NCBI GenBank assembly: GCA_021234155.1
Contig: JAJEKV010000004.1
Span: 22,286,320-22,350,319, forward strand
Length of the DNA stretch: 64,000 bases
Source of the DNA: Isoetes taiwanensis
Lineage: Eukaryota; Streptophyta; Lycopodiopsida; Isoetales; Isoetaceae
Direction of reading: 5' to 3'
The translations under genes were made by a program, and so were the position numbers. Below are positions 12,490-25,000 of the stretch, one piece after another. The notes under the pieces are model-generated. The model saw nothing but the letters and a program-made list of their open reading frames with translations. It had not been told where the DNA came from and searched no databases. Numbering within the stretch: the stretch's first letter is position 1; every line of letters begins with the position of its first letter.

Positions 12490-15400
12490 GTAAATGGCAA
12501 GTATATATAGCTATTCAAGTATGGACATAACATGGGTTTAGGATATCACATGTGGTTTAGGATATAACACATGGTTGTATAAAATTTGACTAGCAATTGT
12601 GTTGTATGTCAAATCAGTACTTGATATTTATTTTGGTCTAGAAACAATCCATGGGTACAACCCTATAATTTATTCCCACCTAAAAATTTCAAAGACAAAC
12701 AACAGACAATGGCCCAAGGAGAATTCTGAGCTCGAATATGTTATTCTACAAAAGCAATTAAAGCAAGCCCTTGCACTTTAATAAAAATAATCAAGGGTAT
12801 GCATAATCTATGCTAAACATTTTCTAAGACAAACAGTACAGTGGCCCAAAGTGAAGAGCTTTCTTTTGCAGACCTAGGTGGCAGCCATGGCTATAATCCA
12901 TTTTTGTTTAGAGGCACAAACCGTTATGTTATGTCTGCACCTATAGTAAATGCTATATCCCTGCATTTTAAGTGAGAGCTTAAGAGGATTGATAATCCTG
13001 CAAAAACAGAAAAGATAATTAGTTGGTGTCACTGCAACATTTTCTGTATTGTCTGTACAACAGTATAGATTTTCAAAATAGAAACGTAGAACCCATTGGC
13101 AAACCGCCTTCTCAAAACGCCATGTACCTAATGTTGATATAGAAGAGCGATGAATAATCAGCAAATTTGATGTTGCATATCTTGTTATAGCCATAAACAA
13201 TCATTATAAGGCTGGATCATGGCATCTGCAGAATTCCATGCTCCAATTATTGCATTAATATTATTATATTGCAGGTTATGATGGGTGCATTATGACGAAG
13301 AAACCTGAGAAGATTTCAGTTGGTGTAGCTGTGGTTCAAGATATGTGAAATGCTCACGACACAGTTGCACAATACATAATCAGCTAGCAAAACCTTCTTC
13401 CACATCATGTGTACTGCACAAAAACATCAAAAGATTAGGGAAATAATAGTTTATATGAAGAGAGGAACACTGCTGGTAAGACAGAAACGAACGAATTGAG
13501 GGCAAAAATCATGGCCCATTAGTAAAATAACCAAGACATTGTAAATGTACGGCACAATGATTTTGGCTACAAACCATGAGAGTTCAATATGAAGTTAAAA
13601 TAACCAAGATATGTCACTTTAAGACATATCTTCCATTAAATCTTGCAACATGTTCTCAAAACGCTCCCATTCTGGTTGAACTTTGTCTGACAATGCAACC
13701 TTCCAACAAACAACAACCAATAACTATGGAAAGTTGGCTAACCTGTTCAAATACATGCACAGCGACACATGAAGCTTCTTCTGTTTGATTCATCTCTTGA
13801 GCTTTAACGATGCAGGGCACATCATTTCAGATTCTTGAGCACAGAAAGCTTGACAATTTGGTTCAGATTTGTATCCCAATAATAATGTTACTACAGCTCC
13901 AAAAAAGCGGTAAAGAATAGAGGAATGGAACTAATACCTTAGTTGGCTGCTTGTAGATCCTTTTGATATGACCACAAACACTGCAACCAGTTCTTGAGGA
14001 TCATCCAACTTTAGCAGCAGTTGGGCTTTGCATTGATCTTGATATATGAGATATAATGCCCATTAACAAAAGAGAATCTCCTATATCTCTAACTGCAAAA
14101 AAGAGAGAACTTACCCAGCTAAATGTTGAATCGGATAAACGTATCCCCATGAACAGATATGCTGCTCAAGGATTTGCCGCATACCGGGTAAACAGATGGC
14201 TAATTGCAACCCGCAAGACATGCCTAAGAAAAAAGCCCTACAGAAATCATGCTAGCAATGGAAAGTGGCACCTCATGCCACATAAAGAACCTTGGTGATG
14301 ATGACTTATCGCGAGACTCAAATAAGAGAGGAGTACGCCCTGGATAGCCAAACAAAGAGAGGAATTGAAAGCTCGCGATTTGAATGGAGATAACAAAGAA
14401 TATGATTGATGTAGCACCATACTTAATCACAAAAATGATAGTAAATAAGAGTGAAGAGGGAACTATAGCCCATGAATGGTTGCTCCAATGGGCCTCCGTC
14501 TATAATCCCTAGTTCCATGATATACCATCACATGGCTCCTGCAAATAAAGGAACTTTACCTTTATGGGCTGAGAATTGTACCTAATTTTTTTGAAGAGTC
14601 AATTGAACTCTGGTGATCCACATAGTGTGGCAGCCTGTCCTTCAGATGGAGATGTCTTGGGACTTCATACCTGCAGAACATGCAGCAACATCAAAAGTAA
14701 ATTCAAGTGATTGTCTCAAGGTAAATTCAAGTAATTGTGGTAGCCATGTCTCAAATACCATGGTCTATGCCATACCTTTTTATGTCATATAAAAGAGACT
14801 GTTTGCTGGGATTTTATTCTTTATAAAAACTCTCTTCTGAGCCATGATGAACTGAGAAATGCATGAACCAAAGCCAATAATTGACCAAATTTTATCCAAG
14901 CTAGAACAAAGTAAACTAATATATGTGCATATCCAGCTTGCCATGTTACATCATGGGGAAACAATTTTGAGCACAAAAGCCAGTAGTATTTATCTGAAGC
15001 CGCTGGTACTTATCTGAAGTCATTGCCGAGGTCAGAAAATGGCGGAGCCATTTTGCACAGCGAGGACGGCGGGTATGTAACCCCTCCCTTAGGGTGGGGG
15101 CAAATCTTCTTTGCAATTCGAATCCATTCCTAGGATTTTGTCAACTGGTATTTCATGATCAAATCATTATTTCACCTACGACTTGCTCCATCAATATAAG
15201 TATCAATCCATTTCTACTTTGTGAAAAAACACATTTTGATCCTTTGTTGCAACCTGTTCTTTACTAATGTGCATGAGTTCCTTCCACATCATCCAATTTG
15301 GACTTCTGCTTTAACTTGAACATGCAACTTTGTTTTAAGTGAAATTTGTATAACACGCTCTCTTTTTGGTTTTAGCTTTAAACTATATTCACAACATCAC

Positions 15401-17229
15401 AATAATGAAAACACCAGCAACAAGTGGTTGAAAGTTGCAATCCTGTAGTATTTATATGATTAGATCTTAGATTATCCATGTGAATGGGAGATTCCAGAAT
15501 CCAACAGGAAGGTATTCTGAGGTTGCAAAGAGTGTTGAAAACATCAAAGAAGAAGACTTAATGAGGTAAGCATTTCCTGTTTTGATCCCACAAAGCAAAT
15601 CACTTGATTGCCTTTCATTTTGTGCATATTTTTTTGATCCTGGAAGGATCTGCAGGTGTTTGAAAAGATTGCAAGGTCCCCTTACCATTTTTCAATAACG
15701 ATTTGCTTTTTTTATTTGCTATATTGTTGATTTGGGCATTTTGTGCAATAGACTATGGCTGTCCTAGAAGCCAAGCTCTAGATTTATTACTCTGAAGTGG
15801 ACGGCATTTATCAAAAAGTAAGTCCCAGCTTCTAGATAGGAGTGTATCATCCCAGTTTTGGTGTTAGAACAACCCATAGAATGTATTTCAGGTGTATATA
15901 TGATCATGGCTTGCAAAAATAGAAACCAGATTTGTGTGTGCTGGTTAGCATCTTCATGGTTTCGCCTGTCCAGCTTTCACCATGTTCTTGGAGATATGGA
16001 GTTTTCTTCCTGGACATTATGCAAGATGAATTTGTCTTGTTGTGGTTGTTTCATGGGAATAAACCACCATTTTAACATTTTCCATTTACTATTGTTTCCA
16101 GACCAAAGATCCCAAGTTGGAGCAATGGTTGGCCTCCCTTCAGTAATTGTTCGAAGGAACGGCTTGTACATATGATACATCTAACTACATATGATACACG
16201 TGACTTATTTTAGTTGAGTCTTTGAAAGCTACCTCCAAACAGGAAAATTGTCTGCAAAAAGATGAGATTGTAATTTGGCTTTATTAGTGGGGAACATAGC
16301 AACTTGGTTTGACAGGGACGGTTAACAGTTTACGACCATACATTGTCTGATTATCATGATGCCTAAGATTTGTGAAGAGAAAACCGACATGACCGTTAGA
16401 ATGCATAATTATCATATCCCGTAATATGGACTTGTCTATTTCTACACTCAATGAATATGTTGCAAGTATCCCCAATATTCCTTCAAACGAAGTATTTTTG
16501 TCTTCGTATGTAAGACTCTATATCTACAATAGCAAAAGATCCTCCATTAGGATTACTTGTAAAGATGCATCTTCTCCACCTTTAAGCACCTACATAACAA
16601 ACTAAGCTAGAAAGTGGCTAAAATGCAAATTCCAGAATTGAAATTCAAAAATGGTACTTTATTTGATGTAGCATGGCCATTGCACCAATAGCAAAATAGA
16701 GTTGATTAGAGGTCTATTAGAATGAGAGAGAAACTCAGGCAAAGAGCTTAACTGAATTGAATGCAAATTTGTAAGGGAGACTTATTTGTGCTCAACAAAA
16801 GAGATGTTTATGTTTAAAAGCTGCAAGAACTTCTGAGATCAAGGAAAAGGCCACGACTTTGGCAATGCAGCACATAGAGATAGTCATGGCACCTAGAAAT
16901 AGCCATGGTGATAATCGAGCATACAGAACTGTTGCAAAATATAAAAATAGCCATGGGTAGAACATTTGATGACTAATGCAAATAAAGCCAAAGGATACCA
17001 TTTGAAGGCATAACAGAGAGCCTGACCCTTTAGCTCCCCATTCTACAATGATTGCTCAATCATGTCGCACATCTTCTGCTTCCTTCTAACGCTTAAAACA
17101 TATAGGGATAACAAACTTTCAATTTCACCAGCAGAGACCAAGATTCCACTTTGGCGCTGGGTTACTGATATAGATTGGATTAAACAATCATAGTTGGGAA
17201 AAAACTCTTAATGGCAGAGTATTTGTTGA
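12015..17229. other. Intergenic AT-rich sequence, no gene recognised
   Basis: Small open frames on both strands (for example 12874-13200 minus, 14056-14298 plus, 15858-16175 plus) show no domain and no consistent exon structure. A B-box-like attcgaatcc at about 15118 lies downstream of a short hairpin-like gggagg/cccctccc patch, but no tRNA fold forms. A short local direct repeat, acatatgatac, is present at about 16167-16196. Confidence 0.4.
12461..12489. repeat. Poly(T) run of 29
   Basis: Twenty-nine consecutive T follow ggtggtc. This may mark the 3' end of a retroposon inserted in minus orientation (poly(A) on the other strand). I found no matching target-site duplication, so only the tract itself is claimed. 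Confidence 0.85.
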
Positions 17230-17362
17230 GAGATCTGTCACAGCTTATCCCAAGATGCTAGAATCAAAGGGCAAAGCATGGATTCGAAATAATGCCAGAA
17301 GGGGTAATCTAATAGTGCCAGCCAGTTGCTTGCAAAAGCTAGTTAGCATTGACAGAGTAGTC
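17230..17362 (+). repeat. Direct repeat, left copy (possible 5' LTR remnant)
   Basis: Matches 20942-21074 with roughly 90% identity by eye, including small indels (for example agcttatccc against agctgtccc). The sequence immediately upstream does not match the sequence upstream of the right copy. Confidence 0.75.
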
Positions 17363-18103
17363 TGGATTCTGACGGTGGATGGCAAGTCTGGAAGCACGAT
17401 CCAGTGAAGAAGAGGACGGCAGCAAGGAAGCTAGAAAAAACTGCTTAGAGATTCTAGCAGTAGATGGAAGTCTGCGCTACGAGCAAGAGACGATAAGCAC
17501 AGATTTTATGAAGAGGCCGATGGCAGCACGGAAGCCAGAAAACTTGTTGGGGGATTCCCTCAGTGGATGGCAAGTCTGTATGCATGTGCCTATGCCTGAA
17601 ATTATAGATGGCAATCCTCATTTGGAGGGTACTGGCAAGCCTGTGGCAAAAACATAGATGCTGGTTTTTCTAACGGGAATACTGCCATGAGGAGGAGTAT
17701 TGAAGGTAATTTTGGTGATGCAAAGCAAAGAGGGTTATTTCACTAAACGAAAGGAGAGGATTTGGCAGGAACCAAATAGATGGAAGGGCTGGAGTCTAGT
17801 CGATTTGCACTCTGATTCCTCAAGCTCCATGGATATGGAGAAATCTGCGAAGAAGTCAAGGTTGTGGAGATACAATAGCCCCTTCACACAGATCATGACA
17901 GGGCCCGTCTGTTTCTGCTGCCCAGGCATGTTCAATTCATTAAATGGAATGGGGGAAAGTGGCCAAGTCAATCATTCTGTCAGTAACAATGCAAACATGG
18001 CATTGTATATTGCTTTACAATTTTTGAGTTCATGAAGGTGGAATGCTGGTTGTTGTTGAGCATGGTAGAGAAATTCAACGGTTTGGTTTTGCAAGGAATT
18101 CGT

Positions 18104-18169
18104 GATAGTTTATTTTATCATGTGGCATTTTATTTAGATAGTTTATTTTATCATGTGGCATTTTATTTT
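18104..18169 (+). repeat. 33-bp tandem duplication
   Basis: The unit beginning gatagtttattttatcat occurs twice head to tail with a period of 33 and nearly no differences (18104-18136 and 18137-18169), so it is a recent local duplication. Confidence 0.9.
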
Positions 18170-19668
18170 GATTACCTGCACCAGCTTGAAGAAGTGGTAG
18201 AAGGTTGTCAGTTATGTTTGGCTTTCAATGTTTAGGGAAAATGTCAACAAGGACAACTTCATGGTGAAAACATTACCTCAGAATTTGTCTAGTGTAGAGG
18301 CAGTTATTAAATCACGCTTGGGACAAGTGAACAACATCAGTTCAGAATCTAAGAAGCTAGTAGTTCTCTCTCTCACCAATATACAGAGGCCAACCTTCCT
18401 TTTGCTGGGTTTATGGGCGAACTGTTTTTGTGGCAGAGGTTCTGGAAAATGTGCCAATAATTTGTTGTGGGATCTTCACTTGTGCTTATTGAAAAAGCAT
18501 GACACATATGCAGGTGGCAATCCTGTTTGAGGAGAATTGAGTTTGAGTAAGAAACATGGCTTCAAGCAGACAAAACAGTCCAATTTGAGTACCATAAAAC
18601 TGGGAAATGAAGGACCTACAAAGGGTACTATTATTACCTTGCTGCTCTAGTCATATGGCCTTCCAGGTTTCTAAATGTCAAGTTCCTTTCTATATGCAGT
18701 TTAGTTAGCCTCATAAAAGGAGCAGAAGATGATGAAGTAAATGGTAAAGGAGATAAAATAGTATGGATGTTTCAGCCAAAAGTGTTCGTGCAAATTTTGC
18801 ATTAGATTATCAGAAACAAAAGTAGACATGAAGGCTAATTTCATGTTATCAGTACAAACTGTTTCTCCTGGGCAAGCTATCAGGAAAAGCTCCAGGGTAA
18901 TTAAGAAACGAGTCTTTGATGATGATCTTAATGGGGAATTACCTTACTGGCTGGATGGAAATCCTGTATCACAGATGCAACCACAAGCACAAAGCGCAGA
19001 TCGGATCTTGATCATCAATGGTGATGATTCGGTTTTTAAATCAGTTTGAGATGCCAAAACTTACTAAGGATTCTTCATATGGTAGGCTCAAGTCTTCTGA
19101 GCCTGAAACAAATAGAAAGAAGCAATCTTTACTGAAAACTTTGTAGCTGCAGGTGAAGTAGAGGGGATATTTAAGGTGCCTGGCAAATTATCAGTTGATC
19201 CAGATTCTCATGTTCCTTTTGATCTTTGGCCTTCTTCAGTAAGAACAGAAGAAAGTACAAGAACATTGGCTTGCACGAGAAATGCATTATGGGCAGGTTG
19301 TGATGCATCTTTGAAAGTTTGAATATACAAAAGGCAATGACTCCGCTAGTAATGGCAAAAATAAACTAGTTGGAAGATGTTTGATGCAGCTGCATTGGCA
19401 TCAGTAACCATATGTTCACATGTGCATCTCAGTAGATGCTGCAAACAAGATTGCATAGTGCACATAAAGATGAGAAAGTGATAATATGGCCAATGGAGGG
19501 GATGTTCTCAAAAGACAGAATGCCAGAACCTGTTTTATCATGGAACAGTCATGATGGTCCCAAATTTTTAATGACTGTAACTTGTTGCCAAATGGTAAGG
19601 TCTTACATGGATCTTTCTAAACCAGAGGTATTTACAGCAACAGAGCAGATGTAGCTGCAGCTTTCACC

Positions 19669-20214
19669 ATGCAAGACGGGCATCAGTTTAAGAGGCTGTT
19701 CGGGATTGAGAGGGTCATATGTGGATTGGGAAATTTTCCAGAGACTTCTAATGTAAATGTATTGCCGAAAACAAACAATGGATCACCTAGTTGGGGACAT
19801 CATAGTATTGGGTCCGAACTCATAACGAAGGACACTGGGAACAGAACATTTCATGTATTAACAGTCCAGAAGCAAGGAAGAGAAGACGCCATTATACTTA
19901 AGATGCAAGGGGAAGAATATAGCAACATGTCCAGGTACAGTAATATTATGCATCATGAAGTAGAGAAGAAGAGGTACTTTGATGTCAGGCTTAAGATCAT
20001 AATAGGAATATTATGTAAACCGAGACAAACCAGCAAAGGGTTGGTAGCTATGATATTCTTCTCCATAGCTCCAAATATCTTAACCAGCATTTTGTGCAGC
20101 CCATTAAAGCGATTTGGTTGCAACAGCTTAGCAATTTGTATGCGATTGAAAAGGGCACCTTCACAGTTTAAAGCAAGTGGACAGTCATGCCAACAAGTGG
20201 GATTTTGGCGTTAA
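19669..20214 (+). other. Unrecognised 181-codon open frame inside the LTR-like interval
   Basis: This is one of the longer uninterrupted frames of the left half of the window. It starts with ATG, and its first 120 residues are polar with a mixed composition. The last part runs into the tandem repeat that follows. I recognise no domain: it is not a gag zinc knuckle, protease, integrase or RT. The frame at 18828-19049 just upstream is also open and basic. Either could be internal sequence of the putative retroelement or part of a decayed host gene. Confidence 0.2.
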
Positions 20215-20330
20215 TCGCTCAGCAAAGTGGACAGTTGGAATTTTTGTGTTACTGGCTCAGCAAAGTGGGACAGTTGGGATTTTTGTGTTAATCGCCAGCA
20301 AAGTGGACAGGAGTTTTGCAATCATCATGT
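20173..20330 (+). repeat. Imperfect tandem repeat of about 50 bp, 3-4 units
   Basis: Units begin caaagtggacagttgg or a close variant and continue through atttttgtgttaatcgc. The spacing is about 47-54 bases. The array lies a few hundred bases before the polypurine-like tract, where LTR elements often carry non-coding repeats. Confidence 0.8.
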
Positions 20331-20752
20331 GGCAAAGGGATTTTGCATTCTAAAGCAAAGCAGAAACAAGTGGACAGTTTTTCTTTATTCTTTGTTGCCT
20401 CCTTAACAGGCCGAATCTGCATGACAGGCCCGATTCTGTGTCATAATGCAAGGGAAAATTCATATTGATGGGCATTTTAGAGACCTTATATCTTTGGCAG
20501 GGTCTTTGACAATGACAGCAGTTACTGGCAAGTGTGAATTCATTGGGGGAGCCTTTCGATACATTACTTGAAGGAAAGGCTAAGGGGAGCATTAGCTGAC
20601 AGCTAGCTAAGGGGAGCATTACTTCATTGGAAAGTCTTTGACAGATGGGGAGTTTATTTTAAGTCTTTGGCAGATGGAGAGTTTATTTTGATGAGTATTA
20701 GTGCAGGACAGGATTGGTTTCTGTAACTTCTAAATAGTCATCTTGAGGGGAG

Positions 20753-21117
20753 TGTTGGAATATAACAAGAAGATAACATTACTGTATTAGCTGTTGTGCT
20801 AGATGTGCTAGCTGTTATCATTAGGTTGTAAGTCAGCATCCATTAGTGGCAAGAATTTACTCAATCGCTGTTAGGACGACATCCAGTTGTAAATGGAAAA
20901 ATACAGTTGTTCACGATTTCTTTACTTCGTTTTACAATAGTGAGATCTGTCACAGCTGTCCCAAGATGCTAGAATCAAAGGGCAAAGCATGGATTCGAAA
21001 TAATCCAAAAGGGCTAATCTGATAGTGCCGGCCAGTTCGCTTGCAACAGTTAGTTCGCATTGACAGAGTAGTGCATTGATAGGACAGAGTAATAGAAAGG
21101 GGTGCTGTTTGGCCATA
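20753..21117 (+). repeat. Putative 3' LTR
   Basis: Begins TGTTGGAATATAAC directly after the purine run ttgaggggag and contains the right copy of the 133-bp direct repeat. The 3' boundary is uncertain, since no clear CA end with a flanking duplication was found. The internal phrases gctgttgtgctagatgtgctagctgtt form a small local repeat. Confidence 0.4.
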
Positions 21118-21181
21118 ATCCATTTACCCCATACATGCTTTTATCAGTTCAATAATGACCAGAAAAAAAGATTTCGAAAGA

Positions 21182-21496
21182 TTAAATAATGAGTAATAAC
21201 CTTGTGCACAGGGAGTCGCCCTGCTGGACAAATGCTTCAGTATTTAGTTCGCAAACTTTTGCCCTTTCGTCGTAGAGGCAGATCCTCTTTGCCTGCGAAG
21301 AGGAAGAAAGAAAGTTTAGCGATATAAAGTTTGGCAAGGCAAGATAAAAAATAGATATGCTTATCTTAAAAATAATAGGAAGTCCGGTTGTCCTGCTGAA
21401 TAAAGCTTTGTAACAGAGATTGCCAATAAACCATCTCCAGTCGTTCTGATAGATTGCTGAGCTCAAAAAATGCCAAGAATGTGGATTAGCGATCAA
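21182..21496 (-). other. Possible minus-strand exon(s) of an unrecognised gene
   Basis: On the minus strand about 104 codons are open. A stretch reading roughly QAKRICLYDERAKVCELN is bounded by a cgcag/G acceptor-like and an AAG/GTTATT donor-like junction, which would make a short exon at about 21205-21292. The other half is open further upstream. I do not recognise the protein. The evidence is only an open frame with plausible splice-like edges. Confidence 0.2.
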
Positions 21497-21868
21497 CTCA
21501 TATCATGAAATCGATCTTTAATCAAGCATAGAAGAAATGATTCGCTCGTTTACCAGATTCCCAATTCCGGATGCCATGGCTGAATATTTGACATGGCCTT
21601 TGCTAAAATCCGGATGCCCTCTGCTAAAATCCTGAATTGGCGGACTGTCGTGCGGCTAACTTTAAGTTTATCGAGTGTGGGCCGTCAGATTTTGGTCAGA
21701 AAATCCCTAGCCACCCGATCATTATTATATAGGAAAATTTTAACGCAGTTTGTACGATTTTTTAATTATGGAAGGGGGTTTTCGTCGCGAAAAATGCTTT
21801 TAGGCGCAGGGAAAATCGCCTCTAGCTTGGTCGCGCAGTTTGTATTATGGGGTTCGCTTATCTATGGC

Positions 21869-22001
21869 CGTTGAAGAAGACATGTAAAGCAGTTTAGGAA
21901 ATATTGATAGAAAAGATGCTTAAGAGGCTATTGTAGATTTGCAAGGCTCCTTTTGTGTCGTGGATCAATTGATTGAACTGCTTTACATGTCCTTTTCAAC
22001 G
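21869..22001. repeat. Inverted repeat, 28-nt arms, 77-nt loop
   Basis: The arm 21869-21896 (cgttgaagaagacatgtaaa...) pairs with 21974-22001 (...tttacatgtccttttcaacg) with two mismatches. It could be a small MITE or a small-RNA-type hairpin. No target-site duplication was identified. Confidence 0.7.
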
Positions 22002-25000
22002 CCCAAATTTATGGAGGTGATTGGCTATCCTCAACTAGAAAAAATTGGTTTCCAGGTATGTCATCTTCTATGAAGTTTCTGTAATGATCGTATAATAGAC
22101 TCCCTTCCATCGGTATGTAGTTTAGTGTTGCCTTGTAGTTTTGCATATTACTAGGGTAGAAGAATAGCATTTTTTTAAAGCATAGAATGTTTGGATCTTA
22201 AGAAAGTTGAACTTGCAAGTTGCATTTTCAGTGACTTTTAGATGTCTCTTGGTTGTATTGACCTAAAAGGGGAAATATATGTCTCGACTTGTAGCTATGG
22301 AAAATGGTTGCACCCTTTATGAACTGCTATGCAACACTTGGTTGTGCACATTTGTTTCTCTTTTGCAATAGATTTTTTCTTCTTTAATCGTGACTAAAAA
22401 AACAATGTGAATTTTATACTCTGAGGGGTAATAAAGATTCATTAACCAAGGAAATTGGATAGCATTTGTCAATACAAGAAAATTATATTGCAAATTCAAG
22501 TGAAAGATTGGAGCAAATTGAAGACTGACAATATAAATCATGTTAGCCTGTGTGATAGTCGTCAAAAGATAGTACAATGGTTTGCCATATTATTTTATGT
22601 TGTGCCAGTTCTCTAGTGATAAACTCTTTGTCTTAGATGTTCTATTACCTATGTTGCTCAACTTATCTTGCTTTTCTTTGAATGTGAGAATGCACATAAC
22701 CAATAAGCTTTTACAGGTTGTAAGATATTCTTAAAATGTAGTTTAATTTGGGAAATTATTATAAATATGTAGCTATAGCTGAAGTTCACATTTGCAAGGT
22801 CATAGAGTGATGCACAAATTGAAGTAGGAAATGTTTGAAAAAATAAATAAGTTTGTAATACATGATACTGAAAGCCTTGATAAGTGGAGGGAGAGACCGA
22901 AAATGTGTTTCAGATCCGTAATCATTGGAAGAATTGTTCGAGGATATGGCTCATGATTGGTTGCCTAAAAGCAATGGAAAATGCATGAGACAATGGAGAG
23001 GATGTTCCAAACGTTTAACGTTCTATTTATTGCCAATGTGTACTACATACATAATACATACCTAATGTTAAGTAAAGATGTTGAATGTTAGGTAAAAAGT
23101 CAAAATGATTAGGTAAAAGTTTTAATGCAACGTGAAAAAGTTCAAGAAAACCGCCTTTAATATTCTTGAAAATGAACTAGCCTTTAATATAAGGGAAGAA
23201 TCATGATTAGAAGAAAGGGAAGAATAAGTTGTAACCCCTTTAATATTCTTGAAAATGAAACTTTTAATATTCTTGAAAATGAAAACCGTGACACGTGGGC
23301 AGGCATGATTAGAAGAAAGGGAAGAATTTGTAAGTTGTTTTTACATTGCTTTCTTCGATGGTATAGTCCAAGAATGTAATACTTGTGTTAAATTTGAGGG
23401 ATTTGTATTCTTTTTGGTATGGTTACTCCTCCAACTTAAGTTTTAGAAGTTGCTAAGTAATCGGTATAACAATTGACTCTGGATAACTATGTCTTGGTAT
23501 TATGTGATATTAGACCCACATATTCAATCGAAGAAAACACCAACAATCCCCTTTCTACAATGTGAGATTCAAGCTTCTAAAACAAATAATTGAATAAGCA
23601 TTATGAACTAGGGTGCCGATTTGGTGGATTTTGCCATCTTGGGGGCACTTTGAACTCAAATATTTAACACCTCTTCAAAAAATAAAGACATGCTAAAAAA
23701 ATCAAACTTGATTCTTTATAAGATGAACTCGCCCAACTCTAAATAAGATGCATCCACACTCGGCAAAGAACATACTTAGCCATAGCCATAGTCAAGAGAA
23801 TGCTTTCGGGATCCGTATGTTGCCAAGCAGATATCTTGAAGCTTGCAATCGGACACACATTAGGGCCGAGTTTGTCGACTCCCCAATTCGATAGCCCCAA
23901 GCATTCCGGAGCATAGCCGCATACGCGAAGGGGTTGAAAAATAAAAAACGATTACCTCAAATCCAAGTCGCCGCCAATGCCCCCCTCACCGAAGATTTTT
24001 GTTTGCCCCTGGGGCAAACCCTTGTTTATGGGGTTTATGGCATATCCACAGGTATATGCTAGAATATACCTAGGATATCCGATGAGCCCCAAACCTACTA
24101 TTCATTTGTAAACTCTGGCCACCGCTGCGGATCCGGGATGCTCCAACCGAAAACCGCACCTGGTAGACCGAAGATTTTCCTTTCGTAATTTATGTCCCGG
24201 GCCGATTTAGCTTATGATCTTGTTCAGGTATCTCAAATGGTCATGATTTTATTGCTATGGATTGGTGTATGATGGCATGTCCCTAAAAGAGGTTGGCCGA
24301 GTCGCTGAAGCAACAAAGTTGAAGCAGAGGTTGTCGAGCCATCGGCAAACAGTTGAAGCAGAGGTTGCCGAGCCATTGAAGGCGAGGTTCTTGACCTCTT
24401 TTGTAAGCTATTCTTGTCCAAAAGATATAGAGAGTCATACAAAGAAAATCATAATGGGGCACTTGAAGCATCAAGCAATAAGAAATAAGAAATAAGTTCT
24501 CTAAAACTACAAAAGTCAAATGGAAACAAAGCATACCTCGTCACCAAACAAAATCATAATCTGTTATCTCCTATAGGTCCAAAATTCCATCCCATACTTC
24601 AGGATGGAAAACAACAGTTGAGTAGAATGCACTGGTACGTATTTTGGAAGTGCTTTAGAAAGAAACACGAAGGTTTTCCAACGCATAAGATATTGCTAAA
24701 TACTGCTCTTATGGACATGCATGCTATAATGTAATAGGGATGGTTGGTCTTAAGAAATGTCACAGATCGGACTTCTACCAACTGCAAGTAAATGTACAAC
24801 ATAACTCATAATACAACCAAGAGCCTTACAGTGATAGCGCCATTCTCAAAGACTGCAAATCTGGAGATTACGCATTCTGAAAGCCAGTTTTTGTCTTTGC
24901 TTGTTTCTTTTCCTGTTCAGAGATAAAAAGAGCTGGCCGGCTTTTGGAAAAGGGCTTGTGCAAATCTGTGGCTCACCACAAAGTTGCCAATGTCTTTGTC

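Larger units (their letters stand above)
17230..21117 (+). mobile_element. Probable decayed LTR retroelement
   Basis: Two direct repeats of about 133 bp (17230-17362 and 20942-21074), both starting gagatctgtcacagct and passing through agatgctagaatcaaaggg, lie 3.6 kb apart. Upstream of the second one the sequence ttgaggggag (20743-20752) is directly followed by TGTTGGAATATAAC. That is the classic polypurine-tract and LTR-start arrangement of copia elements, so the 3' LTR would begin at 20753. The 5' copy shows only the end of that putative LTR. No reverse transcriptase, integrase or standard primer-binding site was recognised inside, so it is non-autonomous, heavily decayed or a different kind of repeat. 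Confidence 0.4.

Noticed and set aside
17379-17657. 92-codon plus-strand frame as a gene
   Set aside because: No domain. It lies just inside the left direct repeat of the putative LTR element and shows gatggcaagtct-type internal repetition, so a chance frame in repeat DNA is more likely.
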